64,000 nt of DNA from Eucalyptus grandis (taxonomy: Eukaryota > Streptophyta > Magnoliopsida > Myrtales > Myrtaceae). The stretch spans positions 37,580,196 through 37,644,195 of the forward strand of contig NC_052618.1 of NCBI RefSeq assembly GCF_016545825.1. The letters are read 5' to 3'. The notes under the pieces were generated by a model. It had not been told where the DNA came from, did no database searches, and saw nothing but the letters and a program-made list of their open reading frames with translations. The translations under genes were made by a program, and so were the position numbers. Below, piece by piece: positions 11,924-23,500 of this stretch (position 1 is the first letter of the stretch; every line of letters begins with the position of its first letter).

Positions 11924-14900
11924 TCAGCCAGCGTTTTCCCATGCTGGAGGAACCCTGGAGCTCGAGGCAGGCATTGCCCGGACGTTGATGTCAAGCGGTA
12001 GCAGGCGGTATTGGATGTCAAGCTCTCTTAACATCTTGACCATCTCCTCAACCAAGAGGGATCGCCTCATAAACCTCTCGTCCATGTCCTGGTGATTCAT
12101 AGTGTGGTACAGCCACACGACAATCCTCACGCTGTTCAGCTCTTCTATATCCTTCATTATGATTAGCGTCAGCGAGGAATGCCAGTGCTCTTTCTTACTG
12201 TCGATGTAACTGCAATCGGTAGAACAGCAAAGAACCAATCCAGATTATTTTAATTATCTATATGTCGATGCAGAGGGAACAAAAACAGACTGACAATATT
12301 CAAGGGAGAGAGCCCGGAATTTTAACATGGTCCCAGACACCCGCGATTAATCTTGTTTCTTATCACAGATTGACTTGAAACACATTACAGGTCTCTACTT
12401 TTCCTAATAGATATCTACGGCAGCAATCATTCCTCAGAAAAAATGCTTCAAGAGACTCAGAAAACTGAACAAAATTCGAGAAAATTTAGCTCTTTTCACT
12501 TGCCCGGTTATCCTGTGCTTCATGGCAGCAATCTTCTCTGCAGGGGTAGATATGTGCACACAGAATTTGACCTCGTCTCCCATGTCAGGGCTCCGATAAT
12601 AGTTGTGGATGTCCTTTATTGCAAGAGTGCTGTTTGGATATACAATCTTTTGAACGTCATCCCTCAGAAACACGGTCGTCAGGATGTTTATCTCTTCCAC
12701 AACCATCTAAAAAGGATACAGCATATGAATGAGCGATGAATAACAAAAGAGACCATGAAGTAGATACAAGCCAAAGCAAATACAGCAGTGAATATACTGG
12801 TCGACACATGATATCAATATCTACCTCGACTCCATCGATCTTGCACCTGTCGCCCACACCATACGGATGCTTCACGAACAAGAAGAGAGTCGCCTCAAAT
12901 ATGGTCTTGCAGGTGTACCCGAAAAGAAATGCCAAGGGGACGAGCTGAGAACCGAGAAAGAACAGGGACTCCATTGTTGGTTCTCCCAGGATGAAAACCC
13001 AGATGATCAATATGACGATACCGACTATGACGTTGACCACGTGACGCAGCTTGTTGACTGCAGTCTTGGTGTCATTTAAGGTCAAGGCAAGTGCTCTCCT
13101 CCCCCTGAAAGCATTGACCTAAAACGATTTGGTTAATTTGATTAGCATTAAAGACAAAAAGGTATGAACGAGGATGTCTAAGGACCTAATTTAACAGAAT
13201 TCCACTCACCAGCCAGTTCTTCAGGCACGACTTGCTGATTCTCTTGCATTCATCGGCTCCTTCGAAGAGACTCATCATATTCAAGGCTTCATCGTCCTTC
13301 ATGAACCGCTTCAGATCTTCCAAGTAGATAAACCTAGCAACAACAATAAAATATATAACTGACTTTGGACAATTTCCATCATAAAACCAGATAATATCGA
13401 CCGAACATAGTGCGACAGTTAATCGGAAAGAGATCCGATCAGGGAAGCAATTGACTCATTCAAGGATTATGTCAAAAGCTCAAAACAGGAGGTGAAGAAC
13501 TATGATCTTACTTTGAATTAGGCTTAGCCACATTTCGAAAGATCTTCCTAGCTGCAGCTTTGGCTTCGTTTTCACTCCTGATCATTGTTGCCGACTCATC
13601 CTCTTCAGTAGAATCCTGTATCCGCTCATCCAATGTGGAGTGAAATCCATGCCGCACCATATTAATCAATCTTTTCATATTCCAGGCAGACACATTCTTG
13701 GGATTCAGATTGTACAAGTGCTCTATTGTGATCCCTCCCTCGCTGTTTCCCGACAGCCTTTGAGAGAGCTTCGTGTTCTTCACTCGGGGACTTCTCTGAA
13801 GCCCTCCGCTCCCAACTACCATACCACTTTCAGTTGGAAAAGCCGCCGCCCTTAATTCTGGCGGCACCGTCACGCTTGCTTCCTGTAAAGTCTGAAGATC
13901 ACCTGCAATGTTCTCCTCTTCCTGTCTCCTCCGAATTTCAATCACAGGCGGACCTGACAACTTCTCGATCACGTACTGATTGAACAGAGACTTCTGGATC
14001 CGTTCAAAGTAGGTCCTCACATGGAACAACGATGCCAGCACCTTGATGATCAGTGTCATGATCAACCACAGTAGAGCCCCCACCAAACAGCACAGCAGCA
14101 CCTCGGTGACGTACCTCAACCCGTCACTGTTATTGTCGAACAGAGCACGCCAAGCAATCGAGACCAATCCCAACCACAGGCAATTCTGCACTGCGTTTCG
14201 AAGGCCGTAGACGAAATACAGAACCCGTTTTCGCAGCAGAAAGTTCCTCTCCATGAAGAACACAACTAATCGAATCATCCACCCAGAGACCAACCTCCCA
14301 CAAATCAAGACCAGGACCAGGACCTCCCACTTCCACAGTTTGACCTTCCACAAATCCTTATGCTTCGATGCAGGAATCGCAAGAGTACAAACTAAAGCAC
14401 CAACGATCAAGACCAAACTCACCCACTGTAACAGAGCCATGGCACCGAACGGGGTTTTCCTGAGCTCCTCTGGTAGGTCTTCTTCCAAGAAGATGTCGTC
14501 CTCGTCCTCGTCCTCATCCCCTGCCCTCCCCAACATTCCAGACCGCGGAATGTGACCCGATCTCTGTTGGGGCTCCTCCGGCGGGTCCATCAGCCGCGAC
14601 CGGGATTTTGAGCAGAGCAGGTATGATCGATGGGAAGTCGCGCTCGACGTCCTTTTAATGACCTCCTCTTCTCTGTTGCCTAGAGAGTTTCCATCTCCCC
14701 CACTGCTCGGCGAACCTTCTTGCCGCCTCTGCGGCACACCTGGCCCAGCCTCTGTCGAGATGGGCGGCTGGCAGGACACTCTCGAGCCGTCCAGGCTCTG
14801 CCTCTGCGGCCGTGGCGCCGGCGGCGAACCGTCGCTGCCGTGTAGCTCCTCAATCTCCAGTTCCACGTCCAGCGACAAGTCGCGGGAGGTCCACTGCTGG

Positions 14901-15184
14901 TGTAGGGACCGCCCGATCAGCGGCGACGGCCGGTCATCCAGCGCGCGGCCCGAACCCTCGGCAGGAGCTTTTTCCTCGCTCCCCTTCTCGGACCCAATGC
15001 TGGGGTCTCTCAGCATTCTCGAACCGTCGCCGCCGCGCAGCTCCTCCATCTCCAGTTCCACGTCCAGCGACACGTCGCCGGAGGCCTGCCGCGACGGCGG
15101 GTCATCCGGCGCGCGGCCCGAACCCTCGGCAGGAGCTTTCTCCTCGCTCCCCTTCTCGGACCCAATGCTGAGTTCTCTCCGCAT
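11924..15184 (-). CDS. MSL10: Mechanosensitive channel of small conductance-like (MSL10 type)
   Basis: Plasma-membrane MscS-family anion channel gated by membrane tension; MSL10 in Arabidopsis also signals swelling and cell death through its soluble N-terminus. Five exons: 13512-15184, 13210-13333, 12825-13118, 12504-12706 and 11924-12209, giving 859 codons. The N-terminus (about 248 residues) is acidic and low-complexity, with an internal duplication. Four membrane spans follow in exon 1 (from MALLQWVSLVLIVGALV), two more in exon 3, then the conserved MscS core CKTIFEATLFLFVKHPYGVGD and DGVEMVVEEINILTTVFL. The C-terminus is LREL-DIQYRLLPLDI. Intron 4 is GC-AG (GCAAGT donor); a GT donor there would break the frame. 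The start at 15184 is the first in-frame ATG after a weak TTTATA at about 15473; upstream codons are in frame but lack family similarity. The paralogue could be MSL4-9 rather than MSL10. Confidence 0.93.
14836..15184 (-). repeat. In-frame tandem duplication in the MSL N-terminus
   Basis: Residues 1-56 and 57 to about 117 of the MSL protein are two copies of one unit. Each starts with Met-Xaa-Arg, carries GSEKGSEEKAPAEGSGRA, and ends LSLDVELEIEELHG or VSLDVELEMEELRG followed by the Asp-Gly-Ser that begins the next unit. The DNA repeats too (compare 15001-15060 with 15170-15200). The second unit has a small insertion (IGRSLHQQWTSRD region). Confidence 0.9.
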
Positions 15185-15279
15185 TCTCGAACCGTCGTTC
15201 CTGTGGCTCTCGGAATCACCTGGTAATAAGCCGGGACCACTGAGACCGAGCTCGAGGTCGGGGGTTTCGAAGGCGGTCG

Positions 15280-15303
15280 TCAGGATCTTCGCAGTAACTC
15301 CAT
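15280..15303 (-). promoter_or_regulatory. Short upstream ORF in the MSL leader
   Basis: An ATG at 15303 opens a seven-codon frame (Met-Glu-Leu-Leu-Arg-Arg-Ser) ending in TGA at 15280-15282, about 95 nt before the main start. It is the only upstream ATG between the weak TATA-like site and the main start, so it would be met first by scanning ribosomes if the transcript starts there. Its regulatory role is inference. Confidence 0.4.
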
Positions 15304-15718
15304 GGATCAGTGGGTCAGTGAAGAATAGATTAGGAAAGGCAAGAAACAGAGAAAAACAGAACAAGCTTTGAAGGTGTGTGAGAGGCGCGCGTGCAGTGAA
15401 GAAAACGCGGTTGCACTGTGAAGATGGAGATGTGAGAGAGAGAGTGCAGCTGGCCGCCGAAGCAGAGGATGTATAAATGGCGAGAGGAGGGAGGAAACAG
15501 AGCAGGGCGCTCTGGGATTCCGTTGAAAATGGGCAGCGAAGGTCGAAAGAGGAAGCAGAGCAGAGCGCCCCGGGATTCCGTTGGAAATCGAAATTCACTT
15601 TCGTGTTCCATCGTCTGCATGCCCAGGGTTTCCCAAATGCCCTTCGTACAGGATGGAAATTACCGGACTGCCACTCTCCCGAAAAATTCGGTAGCAATTG
15701 CGAAGTTTTGATATTCAA

Positions 15719-15942
15719 AACGCGATATCGAAGAAGGGAAAGAAATATGGGAGGATAGTTTCGAAAGGGAAATATATATACATATTTATATTATGCGTGC
15801 AAAATAAAAGGGTATCGATTTATAGTGCAAAAATCATATGTATCCATGATTATATAGGTGTCGTTATTTAAAATTATGTTTATCAAATATTTTAACACAA
15901 TTTACCCATAAACAATATGCAGCTTGATATCATTAATTGCAA
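15719..15942. other. AT-rich spacer upstream of MSL
   Basis: About 220 bp of low-complexity AT-rich DNA (ATATATATACATATTTATATT) between the MSL leader region and the second copy of the duplication. No gene seen. Confidence 0.6.
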
Positions 15943-16697
15943 AAAGAGTTGGCTACTGAATGAATGAAAATCTTATCGTACATAATAAGGGACATGCGAT
16001 GTCCCTAAGAATATCGTTTTTACATCATGAATTTCTCATAACCCTCCAAAATCCCCAAATTATATTCAATCTAATACATTCATTATAATTTTTTTCTATG
16101 ACGATAAAAATCCCTAACTTTTAACTACATAACATATTTACTTTATGTTCTACTAATGAAAATCGTTGGAAAGAAAATAGTTTTGATATGGTGTTCACGC
16201 AGCTTAAATGAAATAAAAAAAAATGGCATTGTTCTAGCCCAAAAAATTAGAGAGTAAATTTGTGACAAGAGTTTGAGGTATTTGATATCGTAAGAAAAAG
16301 TTGAGGGTAAACGTATTATAATAAGCATAATTTAGAGTTTTCTATGTCTGTGATTATAGTTATAATTTTTTAGTGGCTTTTTCTCCTTTTTCTTTGTCAA
16401 TATTTTATAGCGATTCAAAATAAATTTTTCAGCAATATAAATCGCGCCTGCTCTTCCTCCATTAATAATCTTGTCACGCTTTCTTTAATGGGACTGAGCG
16501 AAAATCCTTGCATTGAAGTTGTCGGCCGCAGTGGACTTGGGAGGGAGCAGGTGGATGGGAGAATAGGCCGACGAGGACTTGGACATTCGTTTGCTATCGA
16601 TTGAGACAGAAGGGAGAGAGAGAGAGAGAGAGAGGGATGGAGGACAGACGAGGACAAAAAAGAAGAATGTGGGTGAGTTGTTTTCGATATATTATAA

Positions 16698-17103
16698 CGG
16701 AATAATGATCTAATTAATATGATTCATAAACTTTAATTATTTGATATAATCTCTAAATTTTATCATAATATTTAATGTAATTTCTAAATTCTTAATTTAT
16801 TTAATATAGTATATTGACTTTTGGTACATATACAATATGAACTTTTAATTTATTAAATGTAATATATGAATTTTTCAGTATATATGCAATAGATAATATA
16901 GTCCTCCTGAACTTTTTTGTACATAGGCAATATAATTTATATTGAATATGTGCCAAAAGACCAAATATCATTATAAATAAATTAAAATTGAAGACCATAT
17001 TATACATTAAGCTAAAATTTAAAGATCATATTAAATAAATTAAAATTTTAGAGATTACATTACTTATTAAATCAACTTTCAAAATCATTCATGTCATTTT
17101 CAC
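16698..17103. mobile_element. Short AT-rich MITE (MULE-like), copy in duplication 2
   Basis: Same element as at 791-1196, flanked by TATTATAA at 16690-16697 and 17104-17111. Shared position and TSD show that it predates the duplication. Confidence 0.6.
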
Positions 17104-18673
17104 TATTATAAGTGTGACTTTGGACTTAAATTGTGCTCAATGACCGATGTTGTCATTTCGGAGGTATAAATTCTAGGATCAACCAAACCCTAGTCGAACA
17201 CATGTGTCCTTTGACCCTTTGTCACTCCATGTTTTCCTTCTCCTTTGTGTTTGATAAAATACTGGCTAGTCTGGTGCTCCAACGTGACAAATAAGAAGGC
17301 ACCTTAAATTACGCCAGCGTGTCCAACATGGGCCCACGTTGTCAGGCTAATTTCCCGACACTTTTCTCTCTCCTTTCTCCTCACTTTTCTCTCTCCTCTC
17401 TTTGTTGGGAAAAAGAAAATAATATTTGTGGCAAAGGCCCAGATAATTTTTTTCCGCTACTATTTCTATGAAAATTAAATAGGATAAAATATTAAATGAA
17501 AGCATTAAAGATGGATGGTGAATAATACCATAATACCAGAATTTTTAACATAGGAAACCCTCCACGGTGAAGGGAAAAACCACGAGACCGTAGCCACTTC
17601 CCTCCAAGGTGAAGGGAAAAACCACGGGACCGTAGTCACTTCAAACTTCCAAACTTCCAATTCAAACTTCCAAACTTCCAATGGCTTCAAACTTCCAAAC
17701 TTCCAATGGTAGATCTTTCGCTGTCTTCAATTTGTGGATCTAAACTTCTAGCTCACTCAAAGAGAGTTCAATTTGTGGATCTAAACTTCTAGCTCACTCA
17801 AAAATAACTCTCTGTTTCTTCCCCTTCCCCTACGCTGCTGTTATATTCTTGCTTTTGTATATTCTTCTCCGTTGAGGAGGACCCCTATTTATAGGAGCAA
17901 ATGCAATCCCAATTGGAATTGTACGATATGGAAATTACGTAGATTTATCTCCGAATTTCTCATAACTTTGTAGATATGAGAAGATTACTTTGATTTATTT
18001 CCCAATCTCCCTTAATTTTCTGGATGTGGAAAATCACGTTGATTTATTTCTCGATCTCTTTTTGATATTTTCTTTTTCTTTCTTTTTCTCCTTTTTTTCT
18101 TTCTTTTTACTTTTACAGACTCACTATCATACAATATTTTTTAGACTTCGTTTGTTTAAAAAAAAAAACACTATTTTATCATTTTTCGATATTTAGATTA
18201 CTTAAAAAATAAGTCATAAAATACTTTTTTTCATGCACCCAAGCATAAGTCCATTGAGGCCTGCTCGAGACCTCAGCAACCGTGCTAGGGACCGTGCTAT
18301 CAACATCTGAGTCCATCAAGGACAACCCAAGATTTTGGTTGAGCTCAAGCACAAGGAAGCTCGACACAAGGCACTAGGGTCTCAAGCTAAGGCGTCGGGG
18401 ACTCAAGCATGAGTATTGGGGTAAAGAGCTCAACCTTGATGGACTTGGGCTTGACCTCTATACAATCGGGCCTAGCGTTGAAGACCTCAGCCTAGTCGTT
18501 GGGGACTCAAGCATTGACAGTTTCGAGCCCAACCTCGGTAGACTAGAGACAAAAAGGCGAGAGAAAGAGATCGTAGATGGATAAAGACAAAAAGGGAATG
18601 TCAATGAGTTGTTTTCCATGTATTATAATTGGTGGCTCTCACTTAGACTTCCAATGGACAGAATGGACATTTC

Positions 18674-19552
18674 AGCTGCGCATGGTAACCTTCCCCAGCC
18701 CAACAATTTCTATTCTTCTCTTCCCCGGAACAAAAAAAGAATAGAAACCTGTTTGATAACGACAACTTAGTTTTTGTTCCCTAACAAAAAGTTAGCCCAA
18801 GAATGGTTTTGGAATAGAAATGAGAAGTAAAAAAGTTGTTTCTTGTTCACGGGAATAAGTTTAAGAAATAAGTGAATTTTTTTTTTTTTGCTTTTATTCT
18901 TCTCTTGCTAACCGCCATTGACCGCCGTTGACCGCCGCCGCCGCCGCCGCCACCGCTCGCCGAGGCCGACCGCCGCCGCTCGCCGGAGGCCCGACCGCCG
19001 CCGCTCGCCGGAGGGCCGACCGCCGCCGCTCGGAGGCCCGACCGCCGCCGCGCCGGAGGCCCGACCGCCGCCGCCGCCGACCGCCACCGCCGACCGCCGA
19101 AGGCCAACCGACCTACCGTTGCCGCTGCCGCCGGCTGTCAGAGGCCAACCGACCGTTGCCACCGCCAGTGGCCACCGGCCGACAGTTGCTGTTGCCGCCC
19201 GCCACCGGTCGCCGCCGGACACTGCCGCCGCCGCACGTCACCGTCGGTCGACCGCCGCCCGCCGACTACCGCCGCACGGCCCATTGACCATTGTCGACCG
19301 CCGACCGATGGGCCGTGCGGCGGCGATCGGCAGCGGTCTACCTGCAAAAATAAAAAACAAATAAATATAAAAAAAAAAGAAACTGTTTTTTACCAAACAC
19401 ATTTCTATTATTTTTCTATTTCTAGAGTAAAAATTTTGTGTAGTTACCAAACGGGTTTTTTTACATAGAAATTGTTCCCGTAATAGAAATAGAAAAGAAC
19501 TATTTCTGAAAAGAAATTGTTCCCCAGCCAAGAAATGTTACCATGCGCAGCC
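18674..19552. mobile_element. PIF/Harbinger-like non-autonomous element with GC-rich core
   Basis: 879 bp element with terminal inverted repeats: left AGCTGCGCATGGTAAC, right end reading GGCTGCGCATGGTAAC on the other strand. It is flanked by TTC on both sides (18671-18673 and 19553-19555). The first copy of the duplication keeps the empty site at 2801-2812 (ACATTTCGTGAC). The 3 bp TSD and sub-terminal GTTTGATAAC/GTTACCAAAC motifs favour PIF/Harbinger. The core 18915-19330 is almost entirely GCC/CGACCG repeats; open frames run through it on both strands because of composition, not because of a gene. Confidence 0.8.
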
Positions 19553-19940
19553 TTCGTGGCGTAGACACTGTCAACCAAACCCTAGTTGGACACGTGTGTC
19601 CTCTGACCCCTCACTCCTTTCTTTTCATATACACCATCTCATTGCTATGTACTTAGACGTCTTTCGCGCCCCTTTCCCTGCACGTGTTGAACATGGTAAG
19701 ACACATGTGCAAGTGAAAACTTTGCGTAGAAAAGATCACTTCTACGATTCCCCTATTTTATATAATTTTATCCGCCTATATGACACAGATTTTTATCCAC
19801 CTAGCTGACACGAATTTGAAGTTTTGTTTGGTTGAAGAATGCTTTGATTTGCTTTACAATGTAAATAAATACCATGAGGAATATAAGTTCTTCCCTCGCA
19901 TTTTGGCAGGGATCGCATACAATAATTATTAATGAATTTT

Positions 19941-20018
19941 CCCGAAAAAATCAGAAGAATCAAAAAGCATTTTTCATGTCCCGAAAAAATCAGAAGAATC
20001 AAAAAGCATTTTTCATGA
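19941..20018. repeat. 39 bp tandem duplication
   Basis: The unit CCCGAAAAAATCAGAAGAAT... ending TTTTTCATG occurs twice head to tail here, but once at the homologous place in copy 1 (near 3194-3230). A recent replication-slippage event. Confidence 0.85.
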
Positions 20019-20541
20019 TGAGTACGGGATCATTTGAGTTATAAATATGAGTCAGTCCACTGTATATTCTATTTTAATTTCATTCATAAATTTATCCTTC
20101 TAGATGACTATCTAAAGACGGAATTATTTGAGCTATATATATAAGTCAGTCCGCTATATATTCTCTTTTAACTTGTTTCATAAGTTTCTCATTCTTCTAA
20201 ATGACTATGTAAAGACAGGAAAATTATTTTTGCGCTTCAAATCTACCATCGAAAGGCCTCCAGATCCATGGCGCTTTCTCAGTCACACCCACTTTACGAT
20301 CCATTAGTCGCAACGAATGTCGAATTTGAAGGTATGGAGGAGCAAAAGTGACGGGGTTTGGTGGAGGGCAGTAAGTCATTCGCCATTGAAAGATTTAAGT
20401 GATGATTAACTACATTACGAATCAATCAAATGCAAGGAGAAGCATTGATACATACTGCGTGTTCACTTTCAGCTACGGGAACTGTACAGATCTTTTCATG
20501 CTGAAGAAAATAAAAGCCTACTTGACTCTGCTCCTGGCGAT

Positions 20542-23500
20542 TCAATGATGTCCTCTCCGGAGGACAGATAGGAATTTGCCGGGCTTCTCCTTGCGCCGAT
20601 CCTCCCCCTCTTCTGCAACCTGTTTCACATGCAACGTCCGTAAAGTCAAACTTAATAGAATTTGAACTTAGTTTTAGTGAAGAACTTAATTTTAATGGAC
20701 ATGGAATTGGCTTGCGTGAGCAATGATGACTCACCTCCTTTGCTATTTGCTGCAGGATTGTGATTATATCAACAAAGTCGGGTCTCATCTTAGCATTCCC
20801 CTGCCAGCAACTCTGCAGTAGCTCACCAAGCTTTGGGTGAGTGTGCTTTGGGATGGTAGGCCGGAGTCCCTGAAACAATGTCGAATTAAACACGATCTCA
20901 TTTATTCTAGAAGATTTACGATATCCCGTTTCTACAAACTCATTTAAAATCGAAGTCGATAGCACCATTTGACTTGATCTGGACATGATATGATTCTCGG
21001 TGGGTCTTCTTTCACCTTTCTTTTGGGGTTAAGGAACAAAAAGTGATCAATCCTCAAGTCAGTCTCAACTATTAGATTTTCTTTTTTGTCAGGGCGATCC
21101 ATAAGTTTTGCAATGAATTGCAGTTTAGTCCATAGTCGCAGAACTTCGATTCTACCCTATTTTTATTTTATTTTTTTTGCCATATCTCTGTTGCTCATTT
21201 AAGATTATATTTCTGAAGTTGCATGTGAAGTTGCATTGAAGTACAACCTTTCTCTCATAAAAGAAGCACCGTGGCTTAACAACTAGAAAAGAGTAAGAAA
21301 ACACAATGTGGACATTTAAAGTTTCCTACAACAAAAAGATCGATACGACAGCAAGGTTGCAACTTTCCCAGAGCATGACATTTCTTATTAACATTTGAGA
21401 TAAATACGTATGATGCCCACGAGTGAATTACATTCAGATAATAACAATAAACAAGAGTAAGACATGAAAATTTCTTGTATAAGGGCTAAACTTAATGATT
21501 CAAGATTTAAGGATCGATGTCTTTTTTTATCCCAGTTGTTGGATATTCAGCTGAATAGAAGGATAGCCCATTGGACTAGAAATTTTGTACATACCTTCTG
21601 AACCACTCCAACAGCTGCTTGTAACGGAGTCAAGTACTCATATGGGAGCTGAGGCGCAAGACAGTAAACTGCATGAGTAAGGAAATAAAGACGTATGCTT
21701 AATTAAATACTTTTTTCTGTCAGAATTTTACCTTTCCAGTGAGTAACTCCCATAATACAATACCGAAACTGAAAACGTCGGCCTTGTGATCATATGGCCT
21801 GTGTTCAATGACCTTAACAGGCATTGCATTAACTCAAATTGTAAGTATCATCAATGATGAAAAAAACGACATTATCATTGATTAAGATAAATCACATTAA
21901 AGAGGCAGAGGAACATGGCAGATCATCATGGTTGGCTACTCCTTGTATGCCTTATAACTCTATTCAGATTTCATAGAGACTCAGTTCATGGCACTAATAT
22001 TAGGAACGAGAAAGGAAGATCAAACCACTGCACATTCAAACAAGCAACTCTATATCAACCGTTCTTAGGAACCACAACAATCCAGCTAGCACTAGACTAG
22101 AACTACTTTTGGGTGTAACCAATAAGCAAATCCTATAATCTTATATTCCTCCTTCTTCTTAACCTATTTCCCTTAGATGAAATCAAGAGATATTTTGATG
22201 GTAGGTCCATGGGGATTACTGGGCAGAAAAAATGTTAATGTCTTTTAAATAATACAGGTCAGGACTTCCAACAAAACAAGCATCGAATTAAAGTGAAGTT
22301 CACCATTTAAACATAATTGTAATTTCATGGCGATGCGGTGCTGCTTCCAAATATGATTAATCACAAGTTTGTTCATTAGACCAAAAAAATGGCCAAGGAA
22401 TGGTTCTGACATATGGAAGAAGCCAAGTAGTGGCAGTTGTCAGCCTCGGTAGAATACCTAGATATTGCTTTCATTCATGTAAAAAGATAATGACGAAGAG
22501 AGCTTTAGTTATCACAATGGAAGTACCTCTGGGGCCATCCATCTATATGTTCCGGTTTCAGCGGTCATAACTCCTGATTGAGCTTTCACTCTAGCAACAC
22601 CAAAATCTGCAACCTTAAAAACCTGCAAGACAAAGGCAATATAAGTTTCATGATGGCAAAGATACATTCCTATAGATTGAAGATGATTTTACCAAATTGC
22701 AAGTATATTAAATGCAACAGAGCATAAATAAGTGCCGTCAAGCCTCTCTTATCTCTAGACCAAGCATTCTGGCAACCTACAAGGCTTCAACAAAAGTAGA
22801 ACAGTATTTCATGTCATATTTCTTAGTCAGAAGGCAGAAGTTTATTTCCTAATTTTCTTCAAAAGACACATTTTCCATGGTGCTATCTCACAGATTATCT
22901 AAAGTAAGTGAAGTAAGTGCTCAACTGGAATTTATTTCATACAAGAGTACCATCTCACGAAACTCTGAAACTGCTAATGGAAGCCACCGTGCTTATCTTA
23001 GAATGAAGCACATTGGGACACAGAATAATGCAACTGAACATGCTAGCCAAACAATAAAATTGAGATGAAAATTGAAAGTATCCACATGAAATTTACAGAA
23101 TAAATGGAGAAAGTCTATCATGATGTTTGATGTCATCTACATAAAGATCATGTTGTAGTAGATATTCCAGTCAGCAAAACATATATAGATGACGGTACTC
23201 AGAAATTTTAGTGAAAAAAAGAAACTTACTTCATTCTCATCCATCAATAGGTTTGCAGCCTTCAAGTCTCTGTGAATAATGTTATTCTGATGCAAGTAAT
23301 GCATTCCTTTTGCAACATCGATAGCTACTTTAAGCAACATAGGAAGCTTAAAGACACCTTTCTGCTTATGCAGATAGTCATACACACTTCCACCTGACAT
23401 GAATTCTGGGGAAAGAACAAACAAGGAGCAAGTCAAACTTAGGAGGACAACTGAGCAACAAATTCTTTTTCAATGAAACAAAAGAAAACTACTTCAAATT

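Larger units (their letters stand above)
15943..21577. repeat. Segmental duplication, copy 2 (source-like copy)
   Basis: Counterpart of 1-4457 plus 11519-11853, continuous here except for a Harbinger-like insertion at 18674-19552 and a 39 bp tandem duplication near 19941-20018. It contains exons 15 and 16 of the working STY kinase and part of intron 15. Because it is joined in frame to the rest of the kinase gene, it is probably the original copy. Confidence 0.92.

Noticed and set aside
15185..15718. Extension of the MSL protein to an upstream Met at 15718
   Set aside because: The extra 178 residues show no MSL similarity, and the region includes the probable promoter and leader. The first ATG after a TATA-like site gives 15184.
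18847..19364. Arg/Ala-rich proteins of 70-148 residues in the GCC core
   Set aside because: All frames are open because of GCC/CGACCG repeats, and the whole block is a transposon absent from the paralogous site.
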